A stretch of 64,000 nt of DNA from Chryseobacterium sp. Marseille-Q5410 (GCA_946892665.1 CAMPOT010000001.1:310001-374000), one strand, 5' to 3'. Positions 18,066 to 27,865 are shown, counted from the first letter of the stretch. Notes: generated from the letters alone by a model not told the origin. Made by a program: numbers and translations.

Positions 18066-20077
18066 TTTTTAGGGTTTTGTGTTTTAAGTATCAGCCGTAA
18101 AGAGTCTCTCTTAAAGACAAGTTTCGAACGGATATTTTCGTTTTTTATAAATTTTAAACTATCTTCAATGCTTAGGATTTTTACAGAATCTTTGTTCGGT
18201 TCTTTGTAAAGTCCTTTTCGTTTTAGTTCTACATCCCATTGTCTTCTATATTCCGGCATGAAGCTCGCATTGGTAAGTTTTTTATAAAGATGTTCTCTTT
18301 TCAAATCACCGGTTAAATATTTTTCGGCAATTGCAACAGCAGCGGGTCCTGCCCACGTTGCACCGAAGCCGGCGTGTTCCATCACGGCAGCGATGACAAT
18401 TTTTGGATTATCTGCAGGTGCGGCCAATACAAAAATTGAATTGTCTTTCCCTTGTGGAACTTGTGCAGTACCGGTTTTTGCCAGCATGGTAAAGTCATTG
18501 GATTTAAGCCCTCTTGCGGTTCCCTTCAGTACTACGGCTTCCATTCCTTTTATGATGGGTTCAAAATGCTTAGGGTTTACCAAAGTTTTATGTTTTATCT
18601 TAAATCTTGGATCAGGATTTGGTTTTCCATCAATAGATTTCACGATATGTGGCGTATAGTACCAACCTCTGTTTACGATCGCGGCAGTCGCATTGGCCAT
18701 TTGCAGCGGGGTTAGCAAAACATCGCCTTGCCCCATCCCATTGAAAATAGATCCGTTCATTGTATAGGCAGCACTCCAATCCTTTTTTCCGCTTCTTTTT
18801 TCATAAAAAGCTCCAGAAGGAATTCGCCCTTTCGAACCTACTGCCAAATCGTTATTCAAAAATTCTCCCACTCCGAAACTGCTCATAATTTTTTTCCATT
18901 CATCCACCCCTTTTGACGGATTTCCGGGATATTTATTCATGATTGCAATGAAAGCATAGGAAAAATAGCAGTTACTCGACACCTGAATTGCAGGAATCAA
19001 TGGATCTGCGCCACCATGTCCTTTTACCCTTAATCCTTTATAATTAAATCCGCCACCACAAGGGAAGATGGTATTTTCATCCATTACACCCATTTGCATC
19101 GCAGCAGCTGCGGTAAGAAGTTTAAAGGTAGAACCCGGTGGATAAGCTGCTTGTAATGAACGATCGAAAGTTGGACGATTGTTATAAATGGTATCCATTT
19201 GCAAACGGTACAGGTTTTTGGTCTTTTCCGGACCTACAAACAAATTGGGATCTATATCCGGGCCCGTTGCAAGGACAAGAATTTCACCATTTTTAGGATC
19301 AAGGGCAACAATTGCACCTTGTTTATTGACTAGCATTTCTTCGGCCATTTTTTGCAAATCATAATCAATGGTCAGGGTAATGTCTTTTCCGGTGATTACT
19401 TCTTTATCTAAAGTTCCGTTTTTGTATGGGCCGATGTTTCTAAGGCGGATATCTTTTTGAATGTAACGAACTCCTTTTACGCCCCGAAGATCCTTTTCAT
19501 ACGATTTTTCAACACCGGTTTTTCCGATGAAATCTCCTGGAAGATAATAAACCGAATCTTTTTTGATTTCCCGATCGTTAACCTCATTGGTGTAACCCAA
19601 CAAGTTTCCGGAAGTTGAAACTTCGTACTGGCGTTGTGGTCTAGAAACGATGTTGAACGCTGGATATTTAAAAATAATTTCCTGTATTCTAGCGATTTCT
19701 TCTCTGCTCAAATTCTTCATGAAAGTCATGGGAGTAAGCTTAGAGTAGTATTTTTCTTTTTTGATGAGGTTAATTCTATTAATGAAATCTTGTTTGCTTA
19801 TTTTCATTAAATTACAGAACCCCAAAGTGTCGAAATCATTTTTTATCAAAGCCTCCGTGAAAGATATTTCGTAAGAAGGCTGGTTTCCTACCATGATTTT
19901 CCCATTTCTATCGAAAATTACACCACGTTGGGGAATAATATATTCGGTTTTAATGGATGTATTTGCAGCATTCAGTGCATATCGATCGGTGAAAAGTTGT
20001 AAATAAGCTAATCTTGCAATAAAAAGTATAGCAAGAGCAAATAGTATGGAAGTGATTTTTAGGTACTGTGATTTCAT
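18062..20077 (-). CDS. mrdA: Penicillin-binding protein 2
   Basis: PBP2 is the monofunctional transpeptidase of the elongasome. The 671-residue protein has one N-terminal membrane helix (about 7-27), a pedestal domain beginning RGVIFDRNGKIMVGN, and a transpeptidase domain with SxxK in PPGSTFKLLTA, SxN in SSNCYFSY and KTG in AKTGTAQVP. The C-terminal tail of about 60 Lys-rich residues (LKRKGLYKEPNKDS) is longer than in E. coli and is commonly seen in Bacteroidetes. It overlaps rodA by four bases. Confidence 0.96.
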   Translation of the reverse strand: MKSQYLKITSILFALAILFIARLAYLQLFTDRYALNAANTSIKTEYIIPQRGVIFDRNGKIMVGNQPSYEISFTEALIKNDFDTLGFCNLMKISKQDFINRINLIKKEKYYSKLTPMTFMKNLSREEIARIQEIIFKYPAFNIVSRPQRQYEVSTSGNLLGYTNEVNDREIKKDSVYYLPGDFIGKTGVEKSYEKDLRGVKGVRYIQKDIRLRNIGPYKNGTLDKEVITGKDITLTIDYDLQKMAEEMLVNKQGAIVALDPKNGEILVLATGPDIDPNLFVGPEKTKNLYRLQMDTIYNNRPTFDRSLQAAYPPGSTFKLLTAAAAMQMGVMDENTIFPCGGGFNYKGLRVKGHGGADPLIPAIQVSSNCYFSYAFIAIMNKYPGNPSKGVDEWKKIMSSFGVGEFLNNDLAVGSKGRIPSGAFYEKRSGKKDWSAAYTMNGSIFNGMGQGDVLLTPLQMANATAAIVNRGWYYTPHIVKSIDGKPNPDPRFKIKHKTLVNPKHFEPIIKGMEAVVLKGTARGLKSNDFTMLAKTGTAQVPQGKDNSIFVLAAPADNPKIVIAAVMEHAGFGATWAGPAAVAIAEKYLTGDLKREHLYKKLTNASFMPEYRRQWDVELKRKGLYKEPNKDSVKILSIEDSLKFIKNENIRSKLVFKRDSLRLILKTQNPKK

Positions 20078-20100
20078 GCGTTTTGATTAACTTTTTCTCT

Positions 20101-20121
20101 CAAAGCTTTCTTTGCTTTGAT
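20101..20121 (-). other. Stem-loop in the mreD-mrdA gap
   Basis: A 7-bp perfect stem (TCAAAGC / GCTTTGA, loop 7) lies 24 bases before the mrdA start, inside the only sizeable gap (92 bases) of the mre cluster. No T-run follows, so an mRNA processing or stability element is more likely than a terminator. Confidence 0.35.
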
Positions 20122-20169
20122 GATTAGAAAAGCGTATCTTTTAAATCAGGATAAAAAATTGGGCGATTT

Positions 20170-20676
20170 TTAAACCTTTTGTTTTACTTTAAATGCCAAT
20201 GCATAGAGTAGTATAAATATAAAAGAAATCGCGCTTGTTGCCAAAACATTCATTAAGATTTCGAAGAATCTACTGAACTTGAAAAACTCAATATACTGAA
20301 CCAGAAGCTGGTGCAAGAAAATACTCGATAAAATGAAAAACAAATATTGAGACCACTGCAACGACTGAAATGAGAAAAAGTCTGTCGAAGTATCCGTTGA
20401 GGTTCGGAAAATTAAAGTACGGAAATAAGCAATCATCGTTGTTGCGAATGCATTGATTCCCCAAGTGTAGAGAAACGCATCAATTCCTAATCCGAGTAAA
20501 AAACTAAGTGCTAAAAACTGAAAACGGTTTCTGAAAAACGGATAAAACATCACAAAAACCGGATACATCACCGGAGTGTATTTTCCGAAAAGCGTAATGC
20601 GATTCAGCACAAAAATTTGTAATGCAACCAGCAAAACAATAATCAGGATATCGGTAAAAAGGGTTCTGCTTATCAT
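20170..20676 (-). CDS. mreD: Rod shape-determining protein MreD
   Basis: This 168-residue membrane protein has five to six predicted helices with charged loops (FRNRFQ, FRTSTDTSTD) and no catalytic motif, as usual for MreD. Sequence conservation is low in this family, so the call rests on size, topology and position directly after mreC, with which it overlaps by four bases (ATGA type). MreD links MreC to the elongasome in the inner membrane. Confidence 0.85.
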   Translation of the reverse strand: MISRTLFTDILIIVLLVALQIFVLNRITLFGKYTPVMYPVFVMFYPFFRNRFQFLALSFLLGLGIDAFLYTWGINAFATTMIAYFRTLIFRTSTDTSTDFFSFQSLQWSQYLFFILSSIFLHQLLVQYIEFFKFSRFFEILMNVLATSAISFIFILLYALAFKVKQKV

Positions 20677-21524
20677 TTCTCTTTATTTATAGTCGCTTGT
20701 AACGTATCCTGTATCTTTTGTACTTCGGCTTTTTTCAGGTTCTTCACCACATAAATTTTGCTCAGGTTACCCATTTTCTCACTCAGTTCCACAGAAATAT
20801 CCCAGAAACCAGTTTTGCTGTCGACTTCATATCCGGCAACTTTACCAATCATAATTCCTTGTGGAAAAATCGCAGATTTACCATCGGTTACAACAGTATC
20901 TCCAATTTGAAGTGGAACATATTTCGGCACATCAGCGAGGTGCATAATTCGGGAATCGTCGCCTTTCCATGTTAAAGTTCCGAAATACCCTGATTTTTTC
21001 AAGGAAGCGTTGATTTTGATTTTGTTCAAACTTAAAACAGATTGAACCAACGCATAGGAATTTGTAGAATTAATCACGATTCCGGCGATTCCTTTTGGAG
21101 CCATAACGCCCATTTGTGGCAAAACTCCATCTCGTCTTCCTCGGTTGATGGTGAAGTAATTATCTTTCCGGTTGATGCTATTGAAAACGATTTCACCGTC
21201 TACAAAAGTATAAATTTGTCCACCTCCGATGGTGTCATGAACTTTTCTGAAATTGGGAATTGCGGAAGGATTTTTTCCATAGACCTGCTCCATCAAAACT
21301 TTGTTTTGGGCCACAAGTTGCTCATTGATTTGCTTTAATTTAAGGTAAGAAGCTCCTTCGTCGATATATCCGGAAACCCATGAATTGAAAGCTGCAGTTT
21401 GTCCCGAAATCCACGATTGTTGCATCGAGTTTCTGCTGAAAATCAGTACCAAAGCGGTGAGCTGCAGAAATAGGAAGAAAACGAACAAACCGTTCTTCGA
21501 AAATAATCGCAGCAAAAATCCCAT
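20673..21524 (-). CDS. mreC: Rod shape-determining protein MreC
   Basis: MreC is a bitopic inner-membrane protein whose periplasmic part activates PBP2. The 283-residue protein has one N-terminal helix (about residues 12-31), a coiled coil (YLKLKQINEQLVAQNKVLMEQ, shortened in meaning to about 61-80) and the double beta-barrel domain with the family pattern NRGRRDGVLPQMGVMAPKGIAGIV given here in part (GRRDGVLPQMGV) and GDTVVTDGKSAIFPQGIMIG shortened to FPQGIMIGKV. It starts 27 bases after mreB stops. Confidence 0.94.
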   Translation of the reverse strand: MGFLLRLFSKNGLFVFFLFLQLTALVLIFSRNSMQQSWISGQTAAFNSWVSGYIDEGASYLKLKQINEQLVAQNKVLMEQVYGKNPSAIPNFRKVHDTIGGGQIYTFVDGEIVFNSINRKDNYFTINRGRRDGVLPQMGVMAPKGIAGIVINSTNSYALVQSVLSLNKIKINASLKKSGYFGTLTWKGDDSRIMHLADVPKYVPLQIGDTVVTDGKSAIFPQGIMIGKVAGYEVDSKTGFWDISVELSEKMGNLSKIYVVKNLKKAEVQKIQDTLQATINKEK

Positions 21525-21551
21525 CAGTTAATGTCGTAAAAAAGTTAAAAA

Positions 21552-22577
21552 TTATTTAATCAGGAAGTTGAATTTATCCATGTTTTTCAAAGCGATACCT
21601 GTTCCGCGAACCACCGCTCTCAAAGGATCTTCAGCTACAAAAACCGGAAGGCCTGTTTTCTTGTGAAGTCTATCTGCAAGTCCTCTGAGCAAAGCACCAC
21701 CGCCGGCAAGATAAATTCCTGTTTTGTAGATATCTGCGGCCAATTCAGGTGGAGTAAGCGAAAGGGTTTCCATTACCGCATCTTCAATTCTGATGATGGA
21801 TTTGTCCAATGCGCGAGCGATTTCTTTGTAGTTTACCATAATTTCTTTAGGCTTACCGGTAATCAAATCACGCCCTTGAACCGGAATATCCTCAATATCA
21901 ACATCCAGTTCTTCTACGGCAGATCCTACTTCGATTTTTATTCGTTCGGCAGTTCTTTCACCGATATACAAATTGTGATGCGTTCTTAGGTAATATGCTA
22001 TATCATTGGTAAAAACATCACCTGCAATTTTAACAGATTTGTCGCAAACAATTCCTCCTAAAGCTACTACAGCGATTTCGGTAGTACCACCACCGATGTC
22101 GATGATCATATTACCTTCGGGTTTTTGAACATCAATTCCGACCCCAATTGCAGCAGCCATTGGTTCGTAGATTAAACGAACTTCTTTGGCATTTACTTTT
22201 TGTGCAGAATCTCTTACCGCTCTTTTTTCAACTTCAGTAATTCCGGAAGGAATGCAGATTACGATTTTTAAAGTAGGTTGAAAAAGCTTTCCTTTAATAC
22301 CAGGAATTTGCTTGATAAACTCTTTGATCATGTGTTCAGATGCATGAAAATCAGCAATTACACCATCTTTCAAGGGTCTAATTGTTTTGATATCTTCGTG
22401 AGTTTTTCCTTGCATGTGTTTCGCCTTTTCGCCTACTGCGATTGGTTTTCCGCTAGAACGCTCAATAGCTACGATAGAAGGTTGATCGATAACGATCTTG
22501 TTATTATGTATAATAAGTGTGTTTGCTGTGCCTAAGTCAATCGCAATATCTTGCGTGAACATATCAAATAGCCCCAT
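21552..22577 (-). CDS. mreB: Rod shape-determining protein MreB
   Basis: MreB is the bacterial actin that organises sidewall synthesis. The start is placed at ATG 22577 (MGLFDMFTQDIAIDLGTANT), giving 341 residues, the family length; upstream in-frame codons run through the promoter. Actin-type motifs are visible: phosphate-1 IDLGTANT, phosphate-2 MIIDIGGGTTEIAVV, adenosine motif YLAGGGALLRGL. The membrane-binding MGLFDMF amphipathic N-terminus is present. It is the first gene of the mreBCD-mrdA-rodA cluster and has a promoter with an unusual palindrome. Confidence 0.97.
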   Translation of the reverse strand: MGLFDMFTQDIAIDLGTANTLIIHNNKIVIDQPSIVAIERSSGKPIAVGEKAKHMQGKTHEDIKTIRPLKDGVIADFHASEHMIKEFIKQIPGIKGKLFQPTLKIVICIPSGITEVEKRAVRDSAQKVNAKEVRLIYEPMAAAIGVGIDVQKPEGNMIIDIGGGTTEIAVVALGGIVCDKSVKIAGDVFTNDIAYYLRTHHNLYIGERTAERIKIEVGSAVEELDVDIEDIPVQGRDLITGKPKEIMVNYKEIARALDKSIIRIEDAVMETLSLTPPELAADIYKTGIYLAGGGALLRGLADRLHKKTGLPVFVAEDPLRAVVRGTGIALKNMDKFNFLIK

Positions 22578-22602
22578 TTTTTCTTGATTTTTTTTAAGTG
22601 TA

Positions 22603-22631
22603 CAAAGATATAAATTTAGAACCGTTCTAAA
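22603..22631 (-). promoter_or_regulatory. mreB promoter with overlapping palindrome
   Basis: On the minus strand the -7 element is TATCTTTG (22603-22610). Immediately upstream lies TTTAGAAC-C-GTTCTAAA (22615-22631), a palindrome with 8-base arms and a single centre base, which fills the spacer between the -7 and -33 positions. No TTG is found at the -33 position. This arrangement fits an operator for a dimeric regulator, of unknown identity. Confidence 0.45.
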
Positions 22632-22811
22632 AATTAGATTCTCAGTTAATTTGGTTAAAATTTTATTAAAAATCAAAACTCTTTCGAAATAAAATGTACA
22701 TAACTAATGGTTTCATTTTTAATTAAAAATCTTAAAATAAAATTCAGAAACTCATAGATTTTACTGATAATGTTCATTTTTTGGAACCTTCACCAATTCA
22801 ATTTAAAATCT

Positions 22812-22819
22812 TAAATTTG
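22812..22819 (+). promoter_or_regulatory. Probable -7 element of hemA
   Basis: TAAATTTG matches TAnnTTTG and ends 10 bases before the hemA ATG, so the leader would be only a few bases long. A good -33 element was not found. Confidence 0.45.
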
Positions 22820-22829
22820 CGGTTGCTTT

Positions 22830-24104
22830 ATGAATCAGGATACCAACATTCACAAAACCGCCAATTTCGCTGTCCTCAGCGTCAGTTTCGAGAAAGCTGA
22901 TGCCGAAACGCGGGGAAAATTTGCTTTTTTTGACGAGAACGTTAAAAATTTCGTCAATGAAATCCATGACAAAAACATGGGCGATGCCTTTGTGGTTTCC
23001 ACCTGTAACCGGACCGAAATTTATACCACTACGCAGAATTATCTGCTGATCGCTGAGCTTTATTGCAAAACCATCGGCGTGAGTCTTACGGAATTCATGC
23101 AGTATGTGAATATCCTGAAACACGAAGAAGCTTTGAACCATCTTTTCCGGGTTGCGGCCGGTTTGGAAAGCCAAATTATTGGTGATTTTGAGATTATTGG
23201 GCAGATTAAGAACGCCTATCACCGTTTCAAAAAAGAAAAGAAAAATTCCAACCCTTTTCTAGAAAGAGCAATAAATTCTGCAATTCAAATTTCAAAAAGA
23301 ATTAAGAATGAAACAGGTATTTCCAATGGAGCAGCTTCGGTTTCGTATGCAGCGGTTCATTATATTTTAAAAAACCAGGCGCAGATTTCCGATAAAAATA
23401 TTTTGCTTTTGGGAGTTGGTGAAATTGGGCAAAATACCGTTGAAAACCTCGTAAAACATGTATATAAACCGAAGGTAAAAGTTGCCAACAGAACATCTGA
23501 GAAAGCCGAAAAAATTGCCGAAAAGTATAATATTCCACAAATTCCTTTCAATAATTTTCACGAAGAGCTCGCGGAAACCGATATTCTTATTGTAGCAACC
23601 GGGGCGCAACATCCGATCATAAATAAAACTCATTTTCTGAACGGAAAAGAAACCTTGGTTATCGATCTTTCGATCCCGAATAACGTAGAGAAAAATGTCA
23701 CCGAAAATACCAACGTGAGTTTGGTAGATGTCGATCAGCTCTCGCTTCATATCAGCGAAACCATGTTGCAACGCCAAAAAGAAATTCCAAAAGCGGAAAG
23801 CATCATCAAAGAAATGACGAAGGATTTTGTAGAATGGGAAAAGAAAAGGAAATTAGCTCCTAATATTCATCATTTCAAAGCGGCACTGAAAAAAATGGAG
23901 AATTATGAAATGCACAATATTCACAAAAAACACAAGTATGTTGATGTGAATGATATGCAACTTTCGGATAAACTGATCCAGAAAATCACCAATAGGTTTG
24001 CTAAATATATTATCGATAACCCTTTGAAAGCGGAAGAAATTAGCAAATTGATGCACGAAATTTTAGTTGAACAGCCCAAAAACGAATTCAATGAAAAGCA
24101 TTAA
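22830..24104 (+). CDS. hemA: Glutamyl-tRNA reductase
   Basis: HemA reduces glutamyl-tRNA to glutamate-1-semialdehyde, the first committed step of C5-pathway tetrapyrrole synthesis. The 424-residue protein has the catalytic Cys in VVSTCNRTEIY (about residue 54), the substrate domain with HLFRVAAGLESQIIGD, the NADPH Rossmann domain with LLGVGEIGQNTVENL and a C-terminal helical dimerisation domain. It is first in hemA-hemC-hemD-hemE and its end overlaps hemC by 14 bases. The earlier divergent gene is mreB. Confidence 0.97.
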   Translation: MNQDTNIHKTANFAVLSVSFEKADAETRGKFAFFDENVKNFVNEIHDKNMGDAFVVSTCNRTEIYTTTQNYLLIAELYCKTIGVSLTEFMQYVNILKHEEALNHLFRVAAGLESQIIGDFEIIGQIKNAYHRFKKEKKNSNPFLERAINSAIQISKRIKNETGISNGAASVSYAAVHYILKNQAQISDKNILLLGVGEIGQNTVENLVKHVYKPKVKVANRTSEKAEKIAEKYNIPQIPFNNFHEELAETDILIVATGAQHPIINKTHFLNGKETLVIDLSIPNNVEKNVTENTNVSLVDVDQLSLHISETMLQRQKEIPKAESIIKEMTKDFVEWEKKRKLAPNIHHFKAALKKMENYEMHNIHKKHKYVDVNDMQLSDKLIQKITNRFAKYIIDNPLKAEEISKLMHEILVEQPKNEFNEKH

Positions 24105-25005
24105 AATTGGAACCAGAAACTCACCGCTCGCTTTGTGGCAAGCGCGTGAAGTGGCAAGAAATCTCCAAAACAGAAATTTTGTCACCGACATCACACCAAT
24201 TGTTTCCACAGGTGATAAAAATCTCACACAACCGCTTTATTCATTGGGGATTACAGGCGTTTTTACCCGAGATCTCGATATTGCACTATTGAATAAAGAA
24301 GTGGATATTGCCGTACATTCTCTCAAAGACATTCCTACCGAATTGCCTACAAACATTGAGATTATCGCGGTTTTGGAAAGAGACTATCCAGAAGATGTTT
24401 TGGTAAGAAAAAAAGAATCCCAAACCCTGGATTTGAAAGATTTGAAAATTGCGACAAGCAGTTTGAGAAGACGTGCTTTTTGGTATAAAGAATTTCCGGG
24501 AACTGCAATTTCAGACATTCGAGGCAACGTACAAACTCGGTTAAAAAAGCTTGAAGAAAACGATTTCGACGCAACACTTTTTTCACTTGCGGCGATTAAA
24601 AGAATGGAATTAAATATTGAATATGAACAACTTCCGATGATGATTCCTGCGCCGGCACAAGGTGTAGTAGCGATTTGCGGACGTGCTGATGATGAAGAAA
24701 TTAAAGAGATATTTAAAGACATTAACCATAAAAAGACACAAATTTGCATTGATATAGAAAGAAATTTCCTCAATACTTTGGAAGGTGGTTGTACCGCTCC
24801 CATCGGGGCTTTTGCTGAAATAAATGATCAAAATGAAGTGCGATTTCAGGCCAGATTATGCTCCTTGGACGGAAAAAATAGCATCGAAACCGACGAAATT
24901 TTCCAGTGGAATGAACATAAAAACTTCGGAAAGATTTTGGCCGAAAAGGTATTGAATAATGGCGGAAGGGAGCTAATGGCGGAGATTAAAAATCAATTAA
25001 AATAG
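24091..25005 (+). CDS. hemC: Hydroxymethylbilane synthase (porphobilinogen deaminase)
   Basis: HemC joins four porphobilinogen units into hydroxymethylbilane. The ATG at 24091 (MKSIKIGTRNSPLALWQA) gives 304 residues, the family size; a TTG eight codons earlier is unlikely. The motifs HSLKDIPTELP (residue Asp in the catalytic region), SSLRRRAF and DIRGNVQTRL are present, and the dipyrromethane cofactor Cys is in LEGGCTAPIGAF. It overlaps the hemA 3' end by 14 bases. Confidence 0.97.
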   Translation: MKSIKIGTRNSPLALWQAREVARNLQNRNFVTDITPIVSTGDKNLTQPLYSLGITGVFTRDLDIALLNKEVDIAVHSLKDIPTELPTNIEIIAVLERDYPEDVLVRKKESQTLDLKDLKIATSSLRRRAFWYKEFPGTAISDIRGNVQTRLKKLEENDFDATLFSLAAIKRMELNIEYEQLPMMIPAPAQGVVAICGRADDEEIKEIFKDINHKKTQICIDIERNFLNTLEGGCTAPIGAFAEINDQNEVRFQARLCSLDGKNSIETDEIFQWNEHKNFGKILAEKVLNNGGRELMAEIKNQLK

Positions 25006-25048
25006 CCCAAAAACACCAGGTTTTTCAGCTATTGACAATATTTGTTTC

Positions 25049-25756
25049 ATGAAAATTCTCTTTACAAAAAAAATCAACCCATTGATGATTTCCAAGAAAT
25101 TAGGAGGTCATTTTTCTTATGATTTTGTAGAAGTGATTAAAATAAATCCGCTGGAAGTTGAACCGTTTGATTTGAAAGATAAATCTCTGATTTTCACCAG
25201 TGTAAATGCGGTTGATTGTTTTTTTAGTAATCATTTTCAACCCAATGAAAATTTTGCCGAAAGCAATTTCAATAAGATTTACGCGGTAGGACAGATGACG
25301 AAGAGGGAACTTAGGAAATTTGGTTTTGGAACTTTCAAAGTGACCAAGAACGCGAAGGAGCTCGCTGAATTTATTATTGAAAACAGCCCGAAAGAAAAAT
25401 TTCTTCACTTCTGCGGAAATCTCGCCCTTAACGTCTTGAATAAAGCCTTACCACTGCAAAACATTTCCTATAAAAAAATTCCCGTTTACGAAACTGAACT
25501 GCTTTATCCAACGATTTCTGCAAAATATGATGCGGTTTGTTTCTTCAGTCCCAGCGGTGTGCGTAGTTTTGCAAAGTTTAATTCTTTAGAAGATTTTCAG
25601 CTATTTTCTATCGGAGAAACTACGACAAAAGAGATAAAAAAAATTACCAAAAATACAGTCATAACAAGCTCTGAGAGCAATGTTGATGATTTGTTGAATT
25701 TAATTTCTTCCCACTATAGCCCAGAAGTGGAGGCAGAACAAAATAATAAGTTATGA
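25049..25756 (+). CDS. hemD: Uroporphyrinogen-III synthase
   Basis: HemD closes and isomerises hydroxymethylbilane to uroporphyrinogen III. The family is very divergent; the call rests on the two-lobed alpha/beta pattern over 235 residues, the segments [30 protein letters not shown] and [16 protein letters not shown] (the last is the best conserved HemD block), and the position between hemC and hemE. Its stop region overlaps the hemE start by four bases, so they are coupled. Confidence 0.92.
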   Translation: MKILFTKKINPLMISKKLGGHFSYDFVEVIKINPLEVEPFDLKDKSLIFTSVNAVDCFFSNHFQPNENFAESNFNKIYAVGQMTKRELRKFGFGTFKVTKNAKELAEFIIENSPKEKFLHFCGNLALNVLNKALPLQNISYKKIPVYETELLYPTISAKYDAVCFFSPSGVRSFAKFNSLEDFQLFSIGETTTKEIKKITKNTVITSSESNVDDLLNLISSHYSPEVEAEQNNKL

Positions 25757-26784
25757 TTAAAAACGACCTTTACCTAAAGGCATTACGAGGCGAAATCGTA
25801 GAAAGACCGCCGGTTTGGATGATGAGACAAGCCGGAAGATTTTTGCCGGAATTCCGTGCACTTCGTGATCAGTACGATTTTTTCACAAGATGCCAAACTC
25901 CGGAACTTGCAGCGGAAATTACCATGATGCCGATCCGCAGATATCCACTAGATGCAGCCATTCTTTTTTCAGATATTTTGGTAGTTCCGCAAGCGATGGG
26001 ATTGGATTTTAAGATGAAAGAAAATGTAGGGCCATGGCTCGATGAACCTATCCGAACTTTGGAACAAGTGCAAAATATTCCAGTTCCTGATGTAAATGAT
26101 ACTCTGGGATATGTTTTCGATGCGATTGAACTTACCCTTCAGAAATTGGATCGTGAGATTCCATTAATTGGTTTTGCCGGTTCCCCATGGACAATTTTGT
26201 GCTATTGTGTAGAAGGTAAAGGTTCTAAAGCATTTGAAATCGCCAAAACTTTTTGTTTTCAAAATCCGGAAGCGGCCCATCTTTTACTTCAAAAAATTAC
26301 CGATACCACAATCGCTTACTTAAAAAGAAAAGTTGAAAAAGGTGTTTCTGCTGTTCAGATTTTCGATTCTTGGGGCGGAATGCTCTCTCCGGATGATTAT
26401 GAAGTATTTTCGTGGAGATACATCAACCAAATTGTTGAGGCCTTGAGTCAGCTTACTCATGTTGTTGTTTTCGGGAAAGGTTGTTGGTTCGCGTTAGAAG
26501 AAATGACGATGTCTAAAGCTTCTGCATTGGGTGTCGATTGGACCATCAAACCTGAATTTGCTAGAGTTCTTACGAATCATTCGATGACTTTACAAGGAAA
26601 TTTCGATCCTACAAGATTACATTCTACACCCGAAACCATCAAGAAAATGGTGAACGAAATGATTAATCGATTCGGAAAAGACCGATATATCGTGAATCTT
26701 GGTCACGGAATTTTACCGAATATTCCTTTAGAAAACGCCGAAGCATTCATCAAAGCAGTGGTAGATTGGAAACCGAATTACTAA
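25753..26784 (+). CDS. hemE: Uroporphyrinogen decarboxylase
   Basis: HemE removes four carboxyl groups from uroporphyrinogen III to give coproporphyrinogen III. The 343-residue protein has the signatures [18 protein letters not shown] (N-terminal), [16 protein letters not shown] and [18 protein letters not shown] (C-terminal), and the catalytic Asp in [14 protein letters not shown]. It ends the hem gene run and is followed by a terminator at 26831. hemB and later heme genes are not in the window. Confidence 0.97.
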   Translation: MIKNDLYLKALRGEIVERPPVWMMRQAGRFLPEFRALRDQYDFFTRCQTPELAAEITMMPIRRYPLDAAILFSDILVVPQAMGLDFKMKENVGPWLDEPIRTLEQVQNIPVPDVNDTLGYVFDAIELTLQKLDREIPLIGFAGSPWTILCYCVEGKGSKAFEIAKTFCFQNPEAAHLLLQKITDTTIAYLKRKVEKGVSAVQIFDSWGGMLSPDDYEVFSWRYINQIVEALSQLTHVVVFGKGCWFALEEMTMSKASALGVDWTIKPEFARVLTNHSMTLQGNFDPTRLHSTPETIKKMVNEMINRFGKDRYIVNLGHGILPNIPLENAEAFIKAVVDWKPNY

Positions 26785-26830
26785 ATGAGCGAGCGAAGCG
26801 AGCGCCAAAAAGTGGAATCCTTAAAAAATT

Positions 26831-26857
26831 AAAACGCACCTAAAAGTGCGTTTTTTA
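26831..26857 (+). terminator. Intrinsic terminator after hemE
   Basis: The stem AACGCAC / GTGCGTT with a short loop is followed by a run of T residues. The A-rich 5' side also allows termination of the minus-strand GNAT gene that ends at 26862. Confidence 0.8.
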
Positions 26858-26861
26858 ATGT

Positions 26862-27389
26862 TTAAATAGCCTCAATTGAGATTTCATAATAAAGCAATTC
26901 AACATCATCGCCGGGAAGCGTTACTATTTTTTTGTACTTCAAACCTAATTTTTCAATAAGTTTTTGAGACGAAAAATTTGTTTTTGTCGTAATTGCGGAA
27001 ATTTTCTTTAAGTTAAATTCTTGAATTACAGTTTCTAAAAGCTTTGAAGCAGATTCAAAACCATAACCATTTCCTTCAAATTCCGGAAGAAATGAAAACC
27101 CTATATCGTGTACATCCAATCCTTCTCTTTCGAAAATTCCCACGGAACCGATCTTTTTTCCGTCGCTTTTTCGGGTAATCAAATAATTTCCGAATCCAAG
27201 CTTTTCGTATTGTGGAAGAAATTTTTGGATGATGTAATTGGCTGCATCTTCCGTGTTTTTAATATTTCTGTCGCCGATAAACTCAATGAATTTCGGAGAA
27301 TTATAAAGTTCCAGAATAAATTCTGCATCTTCCGTAGAAATCGCGCGTATCGTTAATCTTTCAGTTTCTAAATTGTTGATTTTCTTCAT
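26862..27389 (-). CDS. GNAT family N-acetyltransferase (RimJ/RimL type)
   Basis: This is a 175-residue protein from ATG 27389 (MKKINNLETERLTIRAIS). It follows the RimJ-like pattern: N-terminal LETERLTIR, a central GSVGIFEREG and DIGFSFLPEFEGNGYGFESA, the last holding the acetyl-CoA pyrophosphate loop (xxGNGYG), and a C-terminal FSSQKLIEKLGL. The acetyl acceptor is unknown; related proteins acetylate ribosomal protein or small-molecule amines. The ATG overlaps the stop codon of the upstream YdeI-like gene (TAATG), so the two form a coupled pair. Confidence 0.88.
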   Translation of the reverse strand: MKKINNLETERLTIRAISTEDAEFILELYNSPKFIEFIGDRNIKNTEDAANYIIQKFLPQYEKLGFGNYLITRKSDGKKIGSVGIFEREGLDVHDIGFSFLPEFEGNGYGFESASKLLETVIQEFNLKKISAITTKTNFSSQKLIEKLGLKYKKIVTLPGDDVELLYYEISIEAI

Positions 27390-27865
27390 TATATCCCTTT
27401 TTTGCCGGCGAGAATCATTTCGATCATTTTCAATTTTCTGTTTTCTCGTGTTTCGGTTTTTTTCGCTTCTACAATCCATCGGATATACTCTTTTCGGTGG
27501 GTATAGCTCATTTTGTCAAAAAGTTCCTTGGCTTGTAGATTGTCATTAAAAACGATTTTTACATCATCCGGAATTTCTACAATGCGTTCTTCATTATCTT
27601 CCCATAGTTTTGCGGAAACTTCATCTCCAAAGGATTTCCTAAGTTTATTCCTGATTTGTTGGGTAAGTCCGAGTCTATGACAATCGCTTTTCATTTTGGC
27701 TAAACTACCGCGATATTCTACGTGACCGTCGAAAATTGCTTTAATTTTCACCTTTCCTTTTTTCCCGAAAAGTTCTTCCGTGGAAAATGGAAATTCAACA
27801 AAAGCTGCATTTATTTCGCTGTGTTGATTAATTTTTCCTTTAAATGAAAAGCAATCCTGTGTCAT
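27389..27865 (-). CDS. YdeI/OmdA-like protein with DUF1905 domain
   Basis: This 158-residue soluble protein combines a DUF1905-like N-terminal half (FSFKGKINQHSEINAAFVEFPF, GHVEYRGSLAKM) with a YdeI-type C-terminal half (DDVKIVFNDNLQAKELFDKM, SYTHRKEYIRWIVEAKK, TRENRKLKMIEMI). Members are called bacteriocin-protection or OmpD-associated proteins, but the molecular role is not established. It is coupled by TAATG to the GNAT gene. Confidence 0.82.
   Translation of the reverse strand: MTQDCFSFKGKINQHSEINAAFVEFPFSTEELFGKKGKVKIKAIFDGHVEYRGSLAKMKSDCHRLGLTQQIRNKLRKSFGDEVSAKLWEDNEERIVEIPDDVKIVFNDNLQAKELFDKMSYTHRKEYIRWIVEAKKTETRENRKLKMIEMILAGKKGI

Noticed and set aside
26784-26820. Repeat GCGAGCGAAGCGAGCG just after hemE, also readable as MSERSERQ
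   Set aside because: Too short to be a gene and unlikely to be more than a simple-sequence or decayed GC-rich remnant; the hemE terminator follows at once.
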